DNA from: Cognataquiflexum aquatile
GTDB taxonomy: Bacteria > Bacteroidota > Bacteroidia > Cytophagales > Cyclobacteriaceae
Length of the DNA stretch: 64,000 nucleotides
Reading direction: 5' to 3'
Assembly (NCBI RefSeq): GCF_003316845.1
Contig: NZ_QMIK01000003.1
Location: 496,001 to 560,000 of the forward strand
The notes beneath the pieces are model-generated. The model saw only the letters and a program-made list of their open reading frames with translations. It made no database searches and had not been told where the DNA came from. Below, in pieces: positions 1 to 10,200 of this stretch (within the stretch, counting starts at the first letter, position 1; each line of letters starts with the position of its first letter). Both the position numbers and the translations under genes were made by a program.

Positions 1-226
1 GGTAGATGATCTTAAAGGTCATACCCTTGCTCATGCATCCTCTAAAGAATTGGGATCTGTTAACAATGCAAATGTTACTGTTTCCAAAGAGGTTGGTAAA
101 AAGTTAGCAGAAAGAGCTGTAGCAAACGGTGTCACTGAAGTTGTTTTTGACAGAGGTGGTTACTTATATCATGGTAATGTTAAAGCTCTTGCCGATGGTG
201 CAAGGGAAGGTGGCCTTAAATTTTAA
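1..226 (+). CDS. rplR: 50S ribosomal protein L18, C-terminal part
   Basis: The first 226 bases continue an open frame (codons from base 2) ending in TAA. The peptide ends with a typical L18 tail, reading [20 protein letters not shown] then AREGGLKF. L18 binds 5S rRNA in the large subunit. The start lies outside the window, so this is a partial gene. It sits 8 bases before rpsE, the standard rplR-rpsE-rpmD order of the spc operon. Confidence 0.96.
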   Translation, partial: VDDLKGHTLAHASSKELGSVNNANVTVSKEVGKKLAERAVANGVTEVVFDRGGYLYHGNVKALADGAREGGLKF

Positions 227-234
227 TAGATATT

Positions 235-753
235 ATGTCTCAGGTAAAAAGAAAACCAATTAGGGCAACGGATACTGAATTAAAAGAAAAAGTTGTTGCT
301 ATCAACCGAGTTGCCAAAGTGGTAAAAGGTGGTAGAAGATTTTCATTTTCAGCTATAGTTGTGGTGGGTGATGGAGCAGGTGTTGTAGGTTATGGACTTG
401 GTAAAGCCAATGAAGTGACTGATGCCATCACAAAAGGAATTGAAGATGCAAAGAAAAATCTTGTGAGGGTGCCTGTTTTAAAAGGTACAATTCCTCATGA
501 GCAATTAGGAAAATTTGGTGGTGGATTTGTTCTTATCAAGCCTGCAGCTGCCGGTACCGGTGTTATAGCCGGTGGTGCAATGCGTGCTGTTTTGGAAAGT
601 GCCGGCGTTACAGACGTATTGGCAAAGTCTAAAGGTTCATCAAACCCTCACAATGTGGTAAAAGCAACTATTGATGCCTTGGTGCAATTGAGAGATGCTA
701 TCGCTGTTTCCCAGCAAAGAGGTGTTAAAATGTCAAAAGTTTTTAACGGTTAA
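235..753 (+). CDS. rpsE: 30S ribosomal protein S5
   Basis: 172 residues, close to the usual 165-175 for S5. The N-terminal S5 double-stranded-RNA-binding domain is recognisable ([20 protein letters not shown], then [17 protein letters not shown]) and is followed by the C-terminal domain with [21 protein letters not shown]5 helps shape the decoding site and contributes to translational accuracy. The gene lies 8 bases after rplR and just before rpmD, with all genes on the same strand as in the canonical spc operon. Confidence 0.98.
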   Translation: MSQVKRKPIRATDTELKEKVVAINRVAKVVKGGRRFSFSAIVVVGDGAGVVGYGLGKANEVTDAITKGIEDAKKNLVRVPVLKGTIPHEQLGKFGGGFVLIKPAAAGTGVIAGGAMRAVLESAGVTDVLAKSKGSSNPHNVVKATIDALVQLRDAIAVSQQRGVKMSKVFNG

Positions 754-757
754 GAAG

Positions 758-937
758 ATGGGAAAAATCAGAATTACTCAGATAAAAAGTACCATAAAAA
801 GACCTAAAGATCAGAAAGCTACAATCGTAGCCTTAGGACTTGGTAAAATCAACAAGACTGTAGAGATTGAATCAAATCCTGCAATTGCTGGTATGGTCAG
901 AAAAGTTAGTCACCTTGTAAAAGTGGAGGAAGCTTAA
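758..937 (+). CDS. rpmD: 50S ribosomal protein L30
   Basis: 59 residues beginning MGKIRITQIKS, the usual size and N-terminus of bacterial L30. The open frame extends 21 codons upstream into rpsE, but that extension is not L30-like, so the ATG at 758, four bases after the rpsE stop, is chosen. The motif QIKSTIKRPKDQKATIVALG is characteristic. It lies between rpsE and rplO. Confidence 0.97.
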   Translation: MGKIRITQIKSTIKRPKDQKATIVALGLGKINKTVEIESNPAIAGMVRKVSHLVKVEEA

Positions 938-939
938 TC

Positions 940-1386
940 ATGAAATTACATACATTAAAACCTGCGGAAGGTTCGGTCAAATCTAGTAAGAGGATCGGGC
1001 GTGGAACAGGATCAGGAAGAGGCGGAACTTCAACCAGAGGTCACAAAGGAGCTAAATCCAGGTCTGGATATAAATCAAAATTAGGATTTGAAGGTGGTCA
1101 AATGCCACTTCAGAGAAGAGTTCCTAAGTTTGGATTCAAAAGCCTTAACACAATTACACACAAGCCATTAAATTTGGATGTAATCCAAGCCTTGGCAACA
1201 GAATTTAAATTAGATACCATTACCTTTGATACTTTGGTAGAACATGGCTTGGTTTCTAAAAAAGATGTTGTAAAAGTGTTAGGTAGAGGCGAACTTACAG
1301 CCAAATTAAATGTAAGTGCTCACCTATTCTCTGCTTCAGCTGTTGAAGCCATTGAAAAAGTCGGCGGAACAGTAAACAAGATTTAA
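940..1386 (+). CDS. rplO: 50S ribosomal protein L15
   Basis: 148 residues. The basic glycine-rich N-terminus (KRIGRGTGSGRGGTSTRGHK, then GAKSRSG) and the FEGGQMPLQRRVPKFGF motif are diagnostic of L15, a large-subunit protein that binds 23S rRNA during assembly. It begins two bases after the rpmD stop and ends four bases before secY, so it is translated within one transcript. Confidence 0.98.
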   Translation: MKLHTLKPAEGSVKSSKRIGRGTGSGRGGTSTRGHKGAKSRSGYKSKLGFEGGQMPLQRRVPKFGFKSLNTITHKPLNLDVIQALATEFKLDTITFDTLVEHGLVSKKDVVKVLGRGELTAKLNVSAHLFSASAVEAIEKVGGTVNKI

Positions 1387-1390
1387 ATAA

Positions 1391-2713
1391 ATGAAAAAGT
1401 TTATCTCAACAGTTAAGAATATCTTTTCTATTGAAGATCTAAGGATCCGGATATTAAATACAATAGGTTTTCTTGTTGTTTTTAGGCTTGGTTCTTTTAT
1501 TGTATTGCCGGGGGTAGATCCGTCTAAACTTGGTGATGCGCCAGAAGGTATATTCGGTTTGATTGACACATTCTTAGGTGGTGCTTTTAGTAATGCTTCC
1601 ATATTCGGTTTGGGTATCATGCCTTATATTTCTGCTTCAATTGTTCTTCAGTTATTGACTGTTGGAGTCCCGTATTTTCAAAAACTTCAAAAAGAAGGAG
1701 AATCGGGTAGAAAAAGGATCAATCAGTTTACAAGGGTTCTCACTATTCTGATCACCATTGCACAGGGTGTCGGCTATATCACCGCCACAATTCTCCCTAC
1801 AGGAGCTGTTATGGTTGGGACAACGCTGTTTATGTTCAGCTCTTTGGTGCTTCTTACGGCAGGTACTATGTTCTGTATGTGGCTTGGTGAAAAAATCACT
1901 GAGAAAGGAATCGGAAATGGTATATCTATGCTCATCATGATTGGTATCATCTCAAGATTTCCGGGAGCAATTATCGCAGAGGTTCTGTCCAAGGGTACAT
2001 CCGGGATGTTGTTGTTGTTGATTGAAGGAGCCGTTTTGTTCTTTGTCGTTCTTGGCGTAGTTGCTATGACGGAGGCTACAAGGAGAATCCCTGTTCAATA
2101 TGCCAAGCAGGTTGTTGGTGGAAAGGTATATGGAGGTCAAAGACAATACATTCCGATTAAAGTAAATGCTTCAGGGGTAATGCCTATTATATTTGCTCAG
2201 TCGTTGATGTTTTTACCTGCACTAATCGCGCAGATATGGTCTTCCGAAAGTGATATAGCAAACTACATTGGAAGCACCTTTAGTGATTTCACTTCATGGC
2301 AATACAATTTGGTTTTTGCTACAATGATTATTCTTTTCACCTTCTTCTACACAGCAATTACAGTTAATCCTGAGCAAATAGCTGAAGATTTGAAAAGAAA
2401 CGGTGGTTTTGTACCGGGAATTAAGCCAGGTGCTCCGACTTCAGATTTCATTGATAATATCATTTCAAGAATTACCCTTCCCGGTTCATTGTTATTGTCC
2501 CTGATTGCCATTTTACCTGCCTTTGCAATTATTGCAGGAGTAGGCGGTGAATTTGCCCAATTCTATGGAGGTACATCTCTATTGATTATGGTTGGGGTAA
2601 TCATGGATACCTTGAGACAAATAGAAAGTTATTTGTTGATGAGGCATTATGAAGGAATGATGAAGAGTGGTAATATGAAAAACAATCCTACCAATTACGC
2701 AGCTGCGGTATGA
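1391..2713 (+). CDS. secY: Protein translocase subunit SecY
   Basis: 440 residues, with about ten hydrophobic segments expected for the SecYEG pore. The N-terminal half has the plug and first helices (GLGIMPYISASIVLQLL), and the middle carries the cytoplasmic loop around EATRRIPVQYAKQVVGG. Further on come YFYTAITVNPEQIAEDLKRN-type sequence and the C-terminal GTSLLIMVGVIMDTLRQIES. It moves unfolded proteins across the inner membrane. The stop overlaps the map start (ATGA), indicating translational coupling. Confidence 0.98.
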   Translation: MKKFISTVKNIFSIEDLRIRILNTIGFLVVFRLGSFIVLPGVDPSKLGDAPEGIFGLIDTFLGGAFSNASIFGLGIMPYISASIVLQLLTVGVPYFQKLQKEGESGRKRINQFTRVLTILITIAQGVGYITATILPTGAVMVGTTLFMFSSLVLLTAGTMFCMWLGEKITEKGIGNGISMLIMIGIISRFPGAIIAEVLSKGTSGMLLLLIEGAVLFFVVLGVVAMTEATRRIPVQYAKQVVGGKVYGGQRQYIPIKVNASGVMPIIFAQSLMFLPALIAQIWSSESDIANYIGSTFSDFTSWQYNLVFATMIILFTFFYTAITVNPEQIAEDLKRNGGFVPGIKPGAPTSDFIDNIISRITLPGSLLLSLIAILPAFAIIAGVGGEFAQFYGGTSLLIMVGVIMDTLRQIESYLLMRHYEGMMKSGNMKNNPTNYAAAV

Positions 2714-3483
2714 TTCATTACAAAACTTCCGAGGAAGTTCAGATAATCAAACAAGGTGCTCAAATATTAGGAAAGGCTCACGGTGAAGTGGCCAAATATA
2801 TTAAAGAAGGGGTAAAGACCTCTTTTCTTGACAAGATAGCAGAGGAGTATATCCGCGACAACAGCGGATTACCTTCTTTTAAAGGTTACAATGGATTTCC
2901 GGCTGCACTTTGTATTTCAGTAAATGAAGTTGTGGTGCATGGTTTTCCAGGTAATTATGTTTTGAAAGATGGCGATATAATCTCAGTAGATTGTGGAGTC
3001 TTTCACCAAGGTTTTCATAGCGATAGCGCTTATACTTACCCTGTCGGTGAAGTTTCTCCCCAAGTATTGTCATTGCTCAAAGCAACGAAAGAATCCCTCT
3101 ATTTAGGAATTCAAAAGGCTGTTTTCGGAAATAGGATTGGAGATATCGGATTTACTATCCAAAAATATGTTGAGGCCAAGGGATTTACAGTAGTAAGGGA
3201 ATTGGTTGGTCATGGGTTGGGTAGACACCTACATGAATCTCCTGAGGTTCCAAATTATGGTAAAAAAGGAAGTGGGCCCCTGTTAAAAGCAGGTATGGTC
3301 ATTGCCATTGAACCAATGATTAATCTCGGAACCAGGAACATTGTTCAGGAAAGAGATGGATGGACAATCAGAACAGCAGATAAAAAACAGTCAGCCCATT
3401 ATGAGCATACTGTAGCGATATTTGAGGATAGAACCGAAATTTTGACTACACACCAATATATAGAGGAAAATTTCAAATTCTAA
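2710..3483 (+). CDS. map: Type I methionine aminopeptidase
   Basis: 257 residues, the normal size of the bacterial enzyme that removes N-terminal methionine from new proteins. All five expected metal ligands are visible: Asp94 and Asp105 in [14 protein letters not shown], His168 in [18 protein letters not shown], Glu201 in [10 protein letters not shown] and Glu232 in [10 protein letters not shown]. The start overlaps the secY stop by four bases. The placement between secY and infA is the standard Bacteroidota and Gram-positive order. Confidence 0.98.
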   Translation: MIHYKTSEEVQIIKQGAQILGKAHGEVAKYIKEGVKTSFLDKIAEEYIRDNSGLPSFKGYNGFPAALCISVNEVVVHGFPGNYVLKDGDIISVDCGVFHQGFHSDSAYTYPVGEVSPQVLSLLKATKESLYLGIQKAVFGNRIGDIGFTIQKYVEAKGFTVVRELVGHGLGRHLHESPEVPNYGKKGSGPLLKAGMVIAIEPMINLGTRNIVQERDGWTIRTADKKQSAHYEHTVAIFEDRTEILTTHQYIEENFKF

Positions 3484-3485
3484 GT

Positions 3486-3704
3486 ATGGCTAAACAGACA
3501 TCTATAGAGCAAGATGGGACAATCGTTGAAGCATTGTCAAATGCAATGTTTAAAGTGGAACTTGAAAATGGGCATCAATTGATCGCACATATATCAGGTA
3601 AAATGAGAATGAATTATATCAAGATACTTCCGGGAGATAAAGTCAAATTAGAGCTCTCTCCGTATGATCTTTCTAAAGGTAGAATCGTTTACAGATACAA
3701 ATAA
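3486..3704 (+). CDS. infA: Translation initiation factor IF-1
   Basis: 72 residues, the canonical IF-1 length, consisting of one S1/OB-fold domain. Motifs include [40 protein letters not shown] and the end [13 protein letters not shown]-1 occupies the ribosomal A site during initiation. It starts two bases after the map stop and is followed by rpmJ. Confidence 0.98.
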   Translation: MAKQTSIEQDGTIVEALSNAMFKVELENGHQLIAHISGKMRMNYIKILPGDKVKLELSPYDLSKGRIVYRYK

Positions 3705-3710
3705 AATGTC

Positions 3711-3827
3711 ATGAAAGTTAAGACATCAATCAAAAAGAGAAGTGTTGACTGTAAAGTAATCAGAAGAAACGGAAAACTTTACGTAATCAACAAGAAGAAT
3801 CCTAAGTTTAAACAAAGACAAGGTTAA
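3711..3827 (+). CDS. rpmJ: 50S ribosomal protein L36 (zinc-free form)
   Basis: A 38-codon gene from ATG 3711 to TAA 3827. The peptide starts [20 protein letters not shown] and ends PKFKQRQG, matching the L36 length and ends exactly. Of the four usual zinc ligands (Cys11, Cys14, Cys27, His33) only Cys14 remains; the others are Ser11, Asn27 and Phe33, so this is a 'C-minus' L36 that cannot form the zinc ribbon. It lies six bases after infA and five before rpsM. Confidence 0.95.
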   Translation: MKVKTSIKKRSVDCKVIRRNGKLYVINKKNPKFKQRQG

Positions 3828-3832
3828 TCATT

Positions 3833-4210
3833 ATGGCAAGAATTGCAGGTGTTGACATACCAGACAACAAGCGCGGTGAGATCGGCTTGACCTACATCTT
3901 CGGAATTGGTAGGAGTTCAGCGAGATCTATCCTGAACAAAGCGGGAATTTCTTTCGATAAGAAAGCAGGTGAGTGGAATGATGATGAGTCTACCGCTATC
4001 AGAACTATCATTGCGGATGAATTCAGAACCGAAGGTGCACTTAAGTCTGAAATCCAATTGAACATCAAAAGATTGATGGATATTGGGTGCTACAGGGGGT
4101 TGAGACACAGGAAAGGTCTCCCTGTTCGTGGTCAGAAGACCAAGAACAACGCAAGAACAAGAAAAGGTAAGAGAAAGACTGTTGCTAACAAGAAAAAAGC
4201 AACTAAATAA
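3833..4210 (+). CDS. rpsM: 30S ribosomal protein S13
   Basis: 125 residues. N-terminal [20 protein letters not shown], the helix-two-turn-helix with [15 protein letters not shown], and the basic C-terminal stretch [20 protein letters not shown] then RTRKGKRKT are diagnostic for S13. S13 sits in the small-subunit head and contacts tRNA and the large subunit. It is the first gene of the alpha operon segment, followed 15 bases later by rpsK. Confidence 0.98.
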   Translation: MARIAGVDIPDNKRGEIGLTYIFGIGRSSARSILNKAGISFDKKAGEWNDDESTAIRTIIADEFRTEGALKSEIQLNIKRLMDIGCYRGLRHRKGLPVRGQKTKNNARTRKGKRKTVANKKKATK

Positions 4211-4225
4211 ATCTTGAATTAGATT

Positions 4226-4624
4226 ATGGCTCAGAAAAGAAACGATAAAGCTAAAGGTAAAAAAAGAGTAGTTAAAGTAGAGGCTGTTGGGCAAGTCCAC
4301 ATCAAAGCTTCTTTTAACAATATCATCATCTCTATTACCAATAATTCTGGTCAAGTGATCTCTTGGGCTTCTGCCGGTAAAATGGGTTTCAGAGGCTCCA
4401 AAAAGAACACTCCCTATGCTGCACAAATGGCCGCTCAAAATTGCGGACAGGTAGCATACGACCTTGGATTGAGAAAAATTGAGGTTTTTGTAAAAGGACC
4501 TGGTGCAGGACGTGAGTCTGCCATCAGAACTTTACAAAATGTAGGTCTGGATGTGACTACCATAGTGGACGTGACGCCACTGCCACACAATGGATGTCGT
4601 CCTCCAAAACGTAGAAGAGTATAA
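4226..4624 (+). CDS. rpsK: 30S ribosomal protein S11
   Basis: 132 residues. Motifs include [40 protein letters not shown] and the C-terminal [18 protein letters not shown], all typical of S11, which lies on the platform near the mRNA exit. The N-terminal 15-20 residues are lysine-rich. Gene order rpsM-rpsK-rpsD-rpoA-rplQ is canonical. Confidence 0.98.
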   Translation: MAQKRNDKAKGKKRVVKVEAVGQVHIKASFNNIIISITNNSGQVISWASAGKMGFRGSKKNTPYAAQMAAQNCGQVAYDLGLRKIEVFVKGPGAGRESAIRTLQNVGLDVTTIVDVTPLPHNGCRPPKRRRV

Positions 4625-4644
4625 TTTCTTAAAGAAGATATATA

Positions 4645-5247
4645 ATGGCAAGATATACAGGTCCAAAGGCAAAGATCGCCAGAAGATTCGGTGAGCCTAT
4701 CGAAGGATATAGCAAAGCTCTCCAAAAGAAAAATTACCCTCCCGGAATGCACGGAAGAGGTAGAAGAAAGAAACAGTCTGAATATGCTATCCAGCTTGCT
4801 GAAAAGCAAAAAGCTAAGTACATCTACGGTGTACTGGAAAGACAGTTTGCTAAAATGTTTGATATTGCGTCCAGAAAGCAGGGAATTACAGGTGAAAACC
4901 TTCTCCAGTTACTTGAGTCAAGATTAGACAATACAGTTTTTAGATTAGGTATCGCGCCAACAAGAAGAGGAGCAAGGCAACTTGTTTCGCACAAACATAT
5001 TCTTGTCAATGGTGAACTAGTCAATATTCCATCCTATACCTTGAAGCCAGGTGATGTTGTTTCTGTAAGAGAGCGGTCAAAGTCTCTTGAAGCGATCACC
5101 AATAGCCTTGCAGGTAGAAGTACACGTTATTCTTGGTTAGAGTGGGATAACACCTCTTTAGCAGGTAAGTTTGTATCGATTCCAAGCAGAGATGATATTC
5201 CAGAGAATATCAAGGAACAATTGATCGTCGAACTTTACTCTAAATAA
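4645..5247 (+). CDS. rpsD: 30S ribosomal protein S4
   Basis: 200 residues. N-terminal [39 protein letters not shown] and the S4 RNA-binding domain around residues 92-150 ([40 protein letters not shown]) identify it. No N-terminal CxxC zinc motif is present, so this is the zinc-free type. S4 is an early 16S rRNA assembly protein. It lies between rpsK and rpoA. Confidence 0.98.
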   Translation: MARYTGPKAKIARRFGEPIEGYSKALQKKNYPPGMHGRGRRKKQSEYAIQLAEKQKAKYIYGVLERQFAKMFDIASRKQGITGENLLQLLESRLDNTVFRLGIAPTRRGARQLVSHKHILVNGELVNIPSYTLKPGDVVSVRERSKSLEAITNSLAGRSTRYSWLEWDNTSLAGKFVSIPSRDDIPENIKEQLIVELYSK

Positions 5248-5277
5248 TTACTTTCAGACTTAAACAGAACTATTGAT

Positions 5278-6267
5278 ATGTCCATATTAGCATTTCAAAT
5301 GCCCGAGAAAGTGGTAATGGAAAAAGCCGATGATTTTCACGGTCTATTCACCTTTAAGCCTCTTGAAAAAGGTTACGGGGTCACCATCGGTAATGCCTTG
5401 AGGAGAATCCTTTTGTCCTCATTAGAAGGTTATGCGATCACTTCTGTGAAGCTTCCTGGGGTAGTACATGAGTTTTCTACAATCGAGGGCGTTGTTGAAG
5501 ATGTGACTGATATCATTCTGAACCTCAAACAAGTTAGATTCAAAAAAGTCCATGATTCAATTGATGGAAAAATAACTGTTGAGATAAAAAACCAACCTGT
5601 TTTGACTGCCAGAGATATTGCCAAGTTCACTTCTTCATTCGAAGTCCTGAACCCGGAGTTGATCATCTGTCATCTTGACGACACCAAGAGTTTTGAAATT
5701 GAACTGACAGTAGAAAAAGGTAGGGGTTATCTTCCTGCCGAAGAATCCAAACCAAAAGAGCAGATATTCGGTGTAATTCCAATCGATGCAATTTTCACTC
5801 CTATTAAGAATGTGAAGTACAGCGTGGAAAACACAAGGGTTGAACAAAAGACTGACTTTGAAAAGTTGATCTTAGAAGTCACAACGGATGGATCAATCCA
5901 CCCAGAAAAAGCCCTTCAGGAATCAGCAAAAATTCTAATCCAGCATTTCATGTTGTTCTCAGACCAGACTATGGTCCTTGATTCTACAGGGATTTCTGAA
6001 CCTGAGCCAATTGACGAAGAATTCTTGCATATGAGAAAGCTTCTAAAAACTCCATTGAGTGATTTGGATCTTTCTGTAAGAGCTTTCAACTGTTTGAAAG
6101 CTGCTGATGTCAGGACTCTCGGAGACCTTGCCAAATTGGAAATTTCAGATATGATGAAGTTCAGGAATTTTGGAAAAAAATCCCTTGCTGAATTAGAGCA
6201 GTTGATTCAAGAAAAAAGCTTGACTTTTGGAATGGATTTGTCTAAGTATAAACTTGATGAAGAATAA
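5278..6267 (+). CDS. rpoA: DNA-directed RNA polymerase subunit alpha
   Basis: 329 residues, the usual alpha length. The N-terminal assembly domain includes [20 protein letters not shown] and [20 protein letters not shown]. The C-terminal domain (from about residue 250) carries [28 protein letters not shown] and [13 protein letters not shown], which contact UP-elements and activators. It is flanked by rpsD and rplQ as in most bacteria. Confidence 0.98.
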   Translation: MSILAFQMPEKVVMEKADDFHGLFTFKPLEKGYGVTIGNALRRILLSSLEGYAITSVKLPGVVHEFSTIEGVVEDVTDIILNLKQVRFKKVHDSIDGKITVEIKNQPVLTARDIAKFTSSFEVLNPELIICHLDDTKSFEIELTVEKGRGYLPAEESKPKEQIFGVIPIDAIFTPIKNVKYSVENTRVEQKTDFEKLILEVTTDGSIHPEKALQESAKILIQHFMLFSDQTMVLDSTGISEPEPIDEEFLHMRKLLKTPLSDLDLSVRAFNCLKAADVRTLGDLAKLEISDMMKFRNFGKKSLAELEQLIQEKSLTFGMDLSKYKLDEE

Positions 6268-6273
6268 TTTAAA

Positions 6274-6768
6274 ATGAGACACGGTAAGAAATTCAACCAC
6301 CTTGGCAGGACAGCCAGCCATAGAAAAGCAATGCTTTCTAATATGGCCACTTCCCTGATTCTTCATAAGCGTATTTCTACGACGCTTGCCAAGGCAAAGG
6401 AGCTAAGAAAATATGTAGAGCCTCTGATTACCAGAGCCAAAGAAGATACAACCCACAATCGAAGAGTAGTTTTCTCTTACCTTCAAAATAAAGAAGGTAT
6501 CAAAGCACTTTTTGGTGATGTTGTAGAAAAAGTAGGAACAAGAGCTGGCGGTTATACCAGAATCATCAAAACAAACTTCCGACTAGGTGATAATGCAGAA
6601 ATGTGTATTATTGAATTGGTAGATTTTAATGAATTGATGTTGAAAGACGCACAGCCGGCTAAGAAGACAACGAGAAGAAGCAGAAGAAGTGCTCCAAAAG
6701 CTACTGATTTTACAGAATCTCCTGTCGCAAAGGCTGATGACAGCAAAGAAGAAAATACCGGTGAATAA
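6274..6768 (+). CDS. rplQ: 50S ribosomal protein L17
   Basis: 164 residues. The first ~120 form a normal L17 ([58 protein letters not shown]). The remaining ~40 form a low-complexity tail that is first basic ([13 protein letters not shown]) and then acidic ([12 protein letters not shown]), an extension commonly seen in this phylum. It is the last gene of the operon and is followed by a clear terminator. Confidence 0.98.
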   Translation: MRHGKKFNHLGRTASHRKAMLSNMATSLILHKRISTTLAKAKELRKYVEPLITRAKEDTTHNRRVVFSYLQNKEGIKALFGDVVEKVGTRAGGYTRIIKTNFRLGDNAEMCIIELVDFNELMLKDAQPAKKTTRRSRRSAPKATDFTESPVAKADDSKEENTGE

Positions 6769-6792
6769 TTCATGTAGGTAATTCTAAATATA

Positions 6793-6826
6793 AAGGGATT
6801 GGACTTTCGTTCAATCCCTTTTTTTA
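6793..6826 (+). terminator. Rho-independent terminator after rplQ
   Basis: A 9-bp perfect stem (AAGGGATTG at 6793-6801 with CAATCCCTT at 6812-6820) closes a 10-base loop and runs into a T tract. It ends the long ribosomal-protein transcript before carA. Confidence 0.88.
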
Positions 6827-6867
6827 TTTCAATTCTAAATTACCAAGGCTAATAATTCAAAATTCCT

Positions 6868-6875
6868 TAACTTTG
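6868..6875 (+). promoter_or_regulatory. Putative Bacteroidota -7 element for carA
   Basis: TAACTTTG matches the TAnnTTTG consensus of the Bacteroidota primary sigma factor and lies 20 bases before the carA ATG, just after the ribosomal-operon terminator. No good -33 TTG is visible at the expected distance, so this is a candidate only. Confidence 0.5.
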
Positions 6876-6894
6876 GCGAGTCCAAAAAATCACG

Positions 6895-7992
6895 ATGAAT
6901 AAGCAAAAAGCAACTCTTCTATTGGCTGACGGTACAATCTTCCATGGTACATTAATTGGAAGTAAAGGTACCAACGGTGGTGAAATTTGTTTTAATACAG
7001 GTATGACAGGATATCAGGAAATCTATACTGACCCTTCCTATACCGGGCAAATTGTTGTCACTACCACCTCCCACATTGGAAATTATGGTGTCATCGATTC
7101 TGAAGTTGAATCCGACCATCCTACCATTGCAGGTATTGTGGTAAACAGTTTTTCTGAAGTATTCAGCCGACTTGATGCAACTGGTTCCCTGCAGGATTAT
7201 TTGGTCCAATACGGTATTACAGGTATTGCGGATATTGATACCCGAAAGCTTGTACGGCATCTTCGTTCCAAGGGAGCCATGAATGCCATCATCAGTTCTG
7301 AATTTGAAAATGACCTAGCAGGTCTTAAAGCCGAACTGAACAAAATCCCTGATATGAACGGATTGGAACTTTCCTCACAAGTGTCTACGGACGTTCCTTA
7401 TTTCTTTGGAGATGAATCTTCAGCCATCAAAGTGGCATGTCTTGATTTTGGAATTAAAAGAAATATCCTTAGGAACTTGGCTGATCGTGGGGTTTATTGT
7501 AAAATTTTCCCTGCAAAGACTACTTTGGCGGAAATGGAATCATGGAACCCTGACGGTTATTTTCTTTCAAATGGCCCGGGAGACCCCGCGGTTATGGAAT
7601 ATGCAGTGAATACAACCAAAGATATTTTGGCTACCAATAAACCGCTTTTTGGGATTTGTCTTGGTCATCAAATCTTAGCCGAAGCCTGTGGTATTTCTAC
7701 CTATAAAATGCATCATGGTCACCGTGGGCTGAACCATCCGATCAAAAATCTTCAGACCGGTAAAAGCGAAATCACTTCGCAAAATCATGGTTTTGTTGTC
7801 AATAGAGAAGATGTGGAAAAGAGTGATATCGTCGAAATGACACATGTCCATCTTAATGATAATACAGTTGCAGGAATTAAACTGACTAATAAGCCTGCTT
7901 TTTCAGTACAATACCACCCTGAGTCCTCACCTGGGCCACATGATTCAAGATATCTATTTGATGATTTTATCTCTTTAATAAATAAAAATTAA
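6895..7992 (+). CDS. carA: Carbamoyl-phosphate synthase small subunit
   Basis: 365 residues, the usual size. The N-terminal CPSase small-chain domain includes GEICFNTGMTGYQEIYTDPS. The C-terminal class I glutamine amidotransferase domain has nucleophile Cys255 in FGICLGHQILAEACG, followed by KMHHGHRGLNHPI and the His341/Glu343 pair in QYHPESSPGPHDS. It hydrolyses glutamine to feed ammonia to CarB for pyrimidine and arginine synthesis. It is followed 22 bases later by eno with no terminator between; carB is not in the window. Confidence 0.97.
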   Translation: MNKQKATLLLADGTIFHGTLIGSKGTNGGEICFNTGMTGYQEIYTDPSYTGQIVVTTTSHIGNYGVIDSEVESDHPTIAGIVVNSFSEVFSRLDATGSLQDYLVQYGITGIADIDTRKLVRHLRSKGAMNAIISSEFENDLAGLKAELNKIPDMNGLELSSQVSTDVPYFFGDESSAIKVACLDFGIKRNILRNLADRGVYCKIFPAKTTLAEMESWNPDGYFLSNGPGDPAVMEYAVNTTKDILATNKPLFGICLGHQILAEACGISTYKMHHGHRGLNHPIKNLQTGKSEITSQNHGFVVNREDVEKSDIVEMTHVHLNDNTVAGIKLTNKPAFSVQYHPESSPGPHDSRYLFDDFISLINKN

Positions 7993-8002
7993 CAACTCTT
8001 AA

Positions 8003-9298
<1,296 letters not shown>

Positions 9299-9331
9299 TC
9301 AGTCCATAGACCACGGTCGACAGTCCATAGC
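9299..9331. repeat. Short dispersed GTCCATAG/GTCCACGG-type repeat
   Basis: Immediately after the eno stop the sequence carries two copies of CAGTCCATAG separated by a CCACGGTCGA block. Related islands occur at 20541-20566 and 24866-24892, always between genes. The function is unknown; it is an intergenic repeat family rather than coding sequence. Confidence 0.6.
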
Positions 9332-9415
9332 CTTATATGGATTTTCAATCGGAGAATTATGTGTTTTATGGCAAGAAAGCTTACGCACGTAAAAAGTAAA
9401 TGCGTAAATCAATTT

Positions 9416-9449
9416 AAAAAAAAAGCAGCTGAGAAGCTGCTTTTTTTTT
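9416..9449. terminator. Bidirectional terminator between eno and the GMC operon
   Basis: AAAAAAAAAGCAGCT / loop GAGA / AGCTGCTTTTTTTTT forms a perfect stem with A and T tracts on either side. It can therefore end the + strand eno transcript and the - strand dehydrogenase operon, whose last stop is at 9483. Confidence 0.88.
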
Positions 9450-9482
9450 ATCCAAATCTCTGCTAAACGAAAGAAAGTCATT

Positions 9483-10190
9483 CTACCCAATCAGATTCCC
9501 TTCATCGTCCCAAACAGCGACAGTTGCCCTGTCTTCAGGTTTTAAATAAAGCGGAATGTATTTTTCCTCATAGGCAAATCCGTGCTTTTTCATAACTTCC
9601 TCGGGGACGCCATCCCAGACATTCGGTTTATTTCCGACATATCCCAAATAGTTGAATCCAATTTCAGAGGTGAAATATCCGGTAGAAGTAAGGTTCCTAA
9701 GCATGTTGAAGAACTTGACGCCGCCTTCCATTTCAGGTTTTGCTTTTTCAGGCCAAGCGATCAAGTCAATGATTTCCATTCTTTCAGATTCAGAAAGTTC
9801 CAGGAATTTTTTTCCATAATTGTCATCGCTGTAGTGGTCAAGCCACATGAGTCCACCGCGCATCGGTGTTTGATAGGCAGTATAATCTTTCATCATGAAT
9901 TCAATGAAATCAGGAACACCTGCATCAGTTGCACTTCCTGAATCCTCACCGGCAGGCATGATTATATTCACCAGGACATCCAGTTTTTTTCTTTCCTCTT
10001 CAGTGAAGAATGTTTCGGAAAGTAGCTTTTGGTCTCTGATGTTTTCCGCTTCTATCCTGCCACCCATCGTACCGCCTGAAATTTGGGGGCTCAAATCAGC
10101 TGCCTTATCCTCCGGCTTACAATTGGTCAAAAGGAATCCGGATGCCAAGGACCCGGCAAAAAGGAGTTTGAGATTGTCTCTTCTGTTCAT
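9483..10190 (-). CDS. Gluconate 2-dehydrogenase subunit 3 family protein (Tat-exported lipoprotein-like)
   Basis: 235 residues. The N-terminus has a twin-arginine stretch (NRRDNLKLLFAGSLASGF) followed by a lipobox-like LLTNC. The body matches the gluconate 2-dehydrogenase subunit 3 family, with FTEEERKKLDVLVNIIMPAG and DAGVPDFIEFMMKDY. In FAD-dependent sugar dehydrogenases this small subunit escorts the flavoprotein through Tat and stabilises it. It starts 10 bases after the GMC oxidoreductase gene stop, so the two form an operon. The substrate is not evident. Confidence 0.88.
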   Translation of the reverse strand: MNRRDNLKLLFAGSLASGFLLTNCKPEDKAADLSPQISGGTMGGRIEAENIRDQKLLSETFFTEEERKKLDVLVNIIMPAGEDSGSATDAGVPDFIEFMMKDYTAYQTPMRGGLMWLDHYSDDNYGKKFLELSESERMEIIDLIAWPEKAKPEMEGGVKFFNMLRNLTSTGYFTSEIGFNYLGYVGNKPNVWDGVPEEVMKKHGFAYEEKYIPLYLKPEDRATVAVWDDEGNLIG

Positions 10191-10200
10191 AGCTCCTGAA

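Noticed and set aside
695-757. Longer N-terminus for L30 starting inside rpsE
   Set aside because: The extra 21 residues are not L30-like and overlap rpsE; ATG 758 gives the canonical length.
4435-4809. 124-codon minus-strand frame across rpsK and rpsD
   Set aside because: Opposite highly conserved ribosomal genes; no independent evidence.
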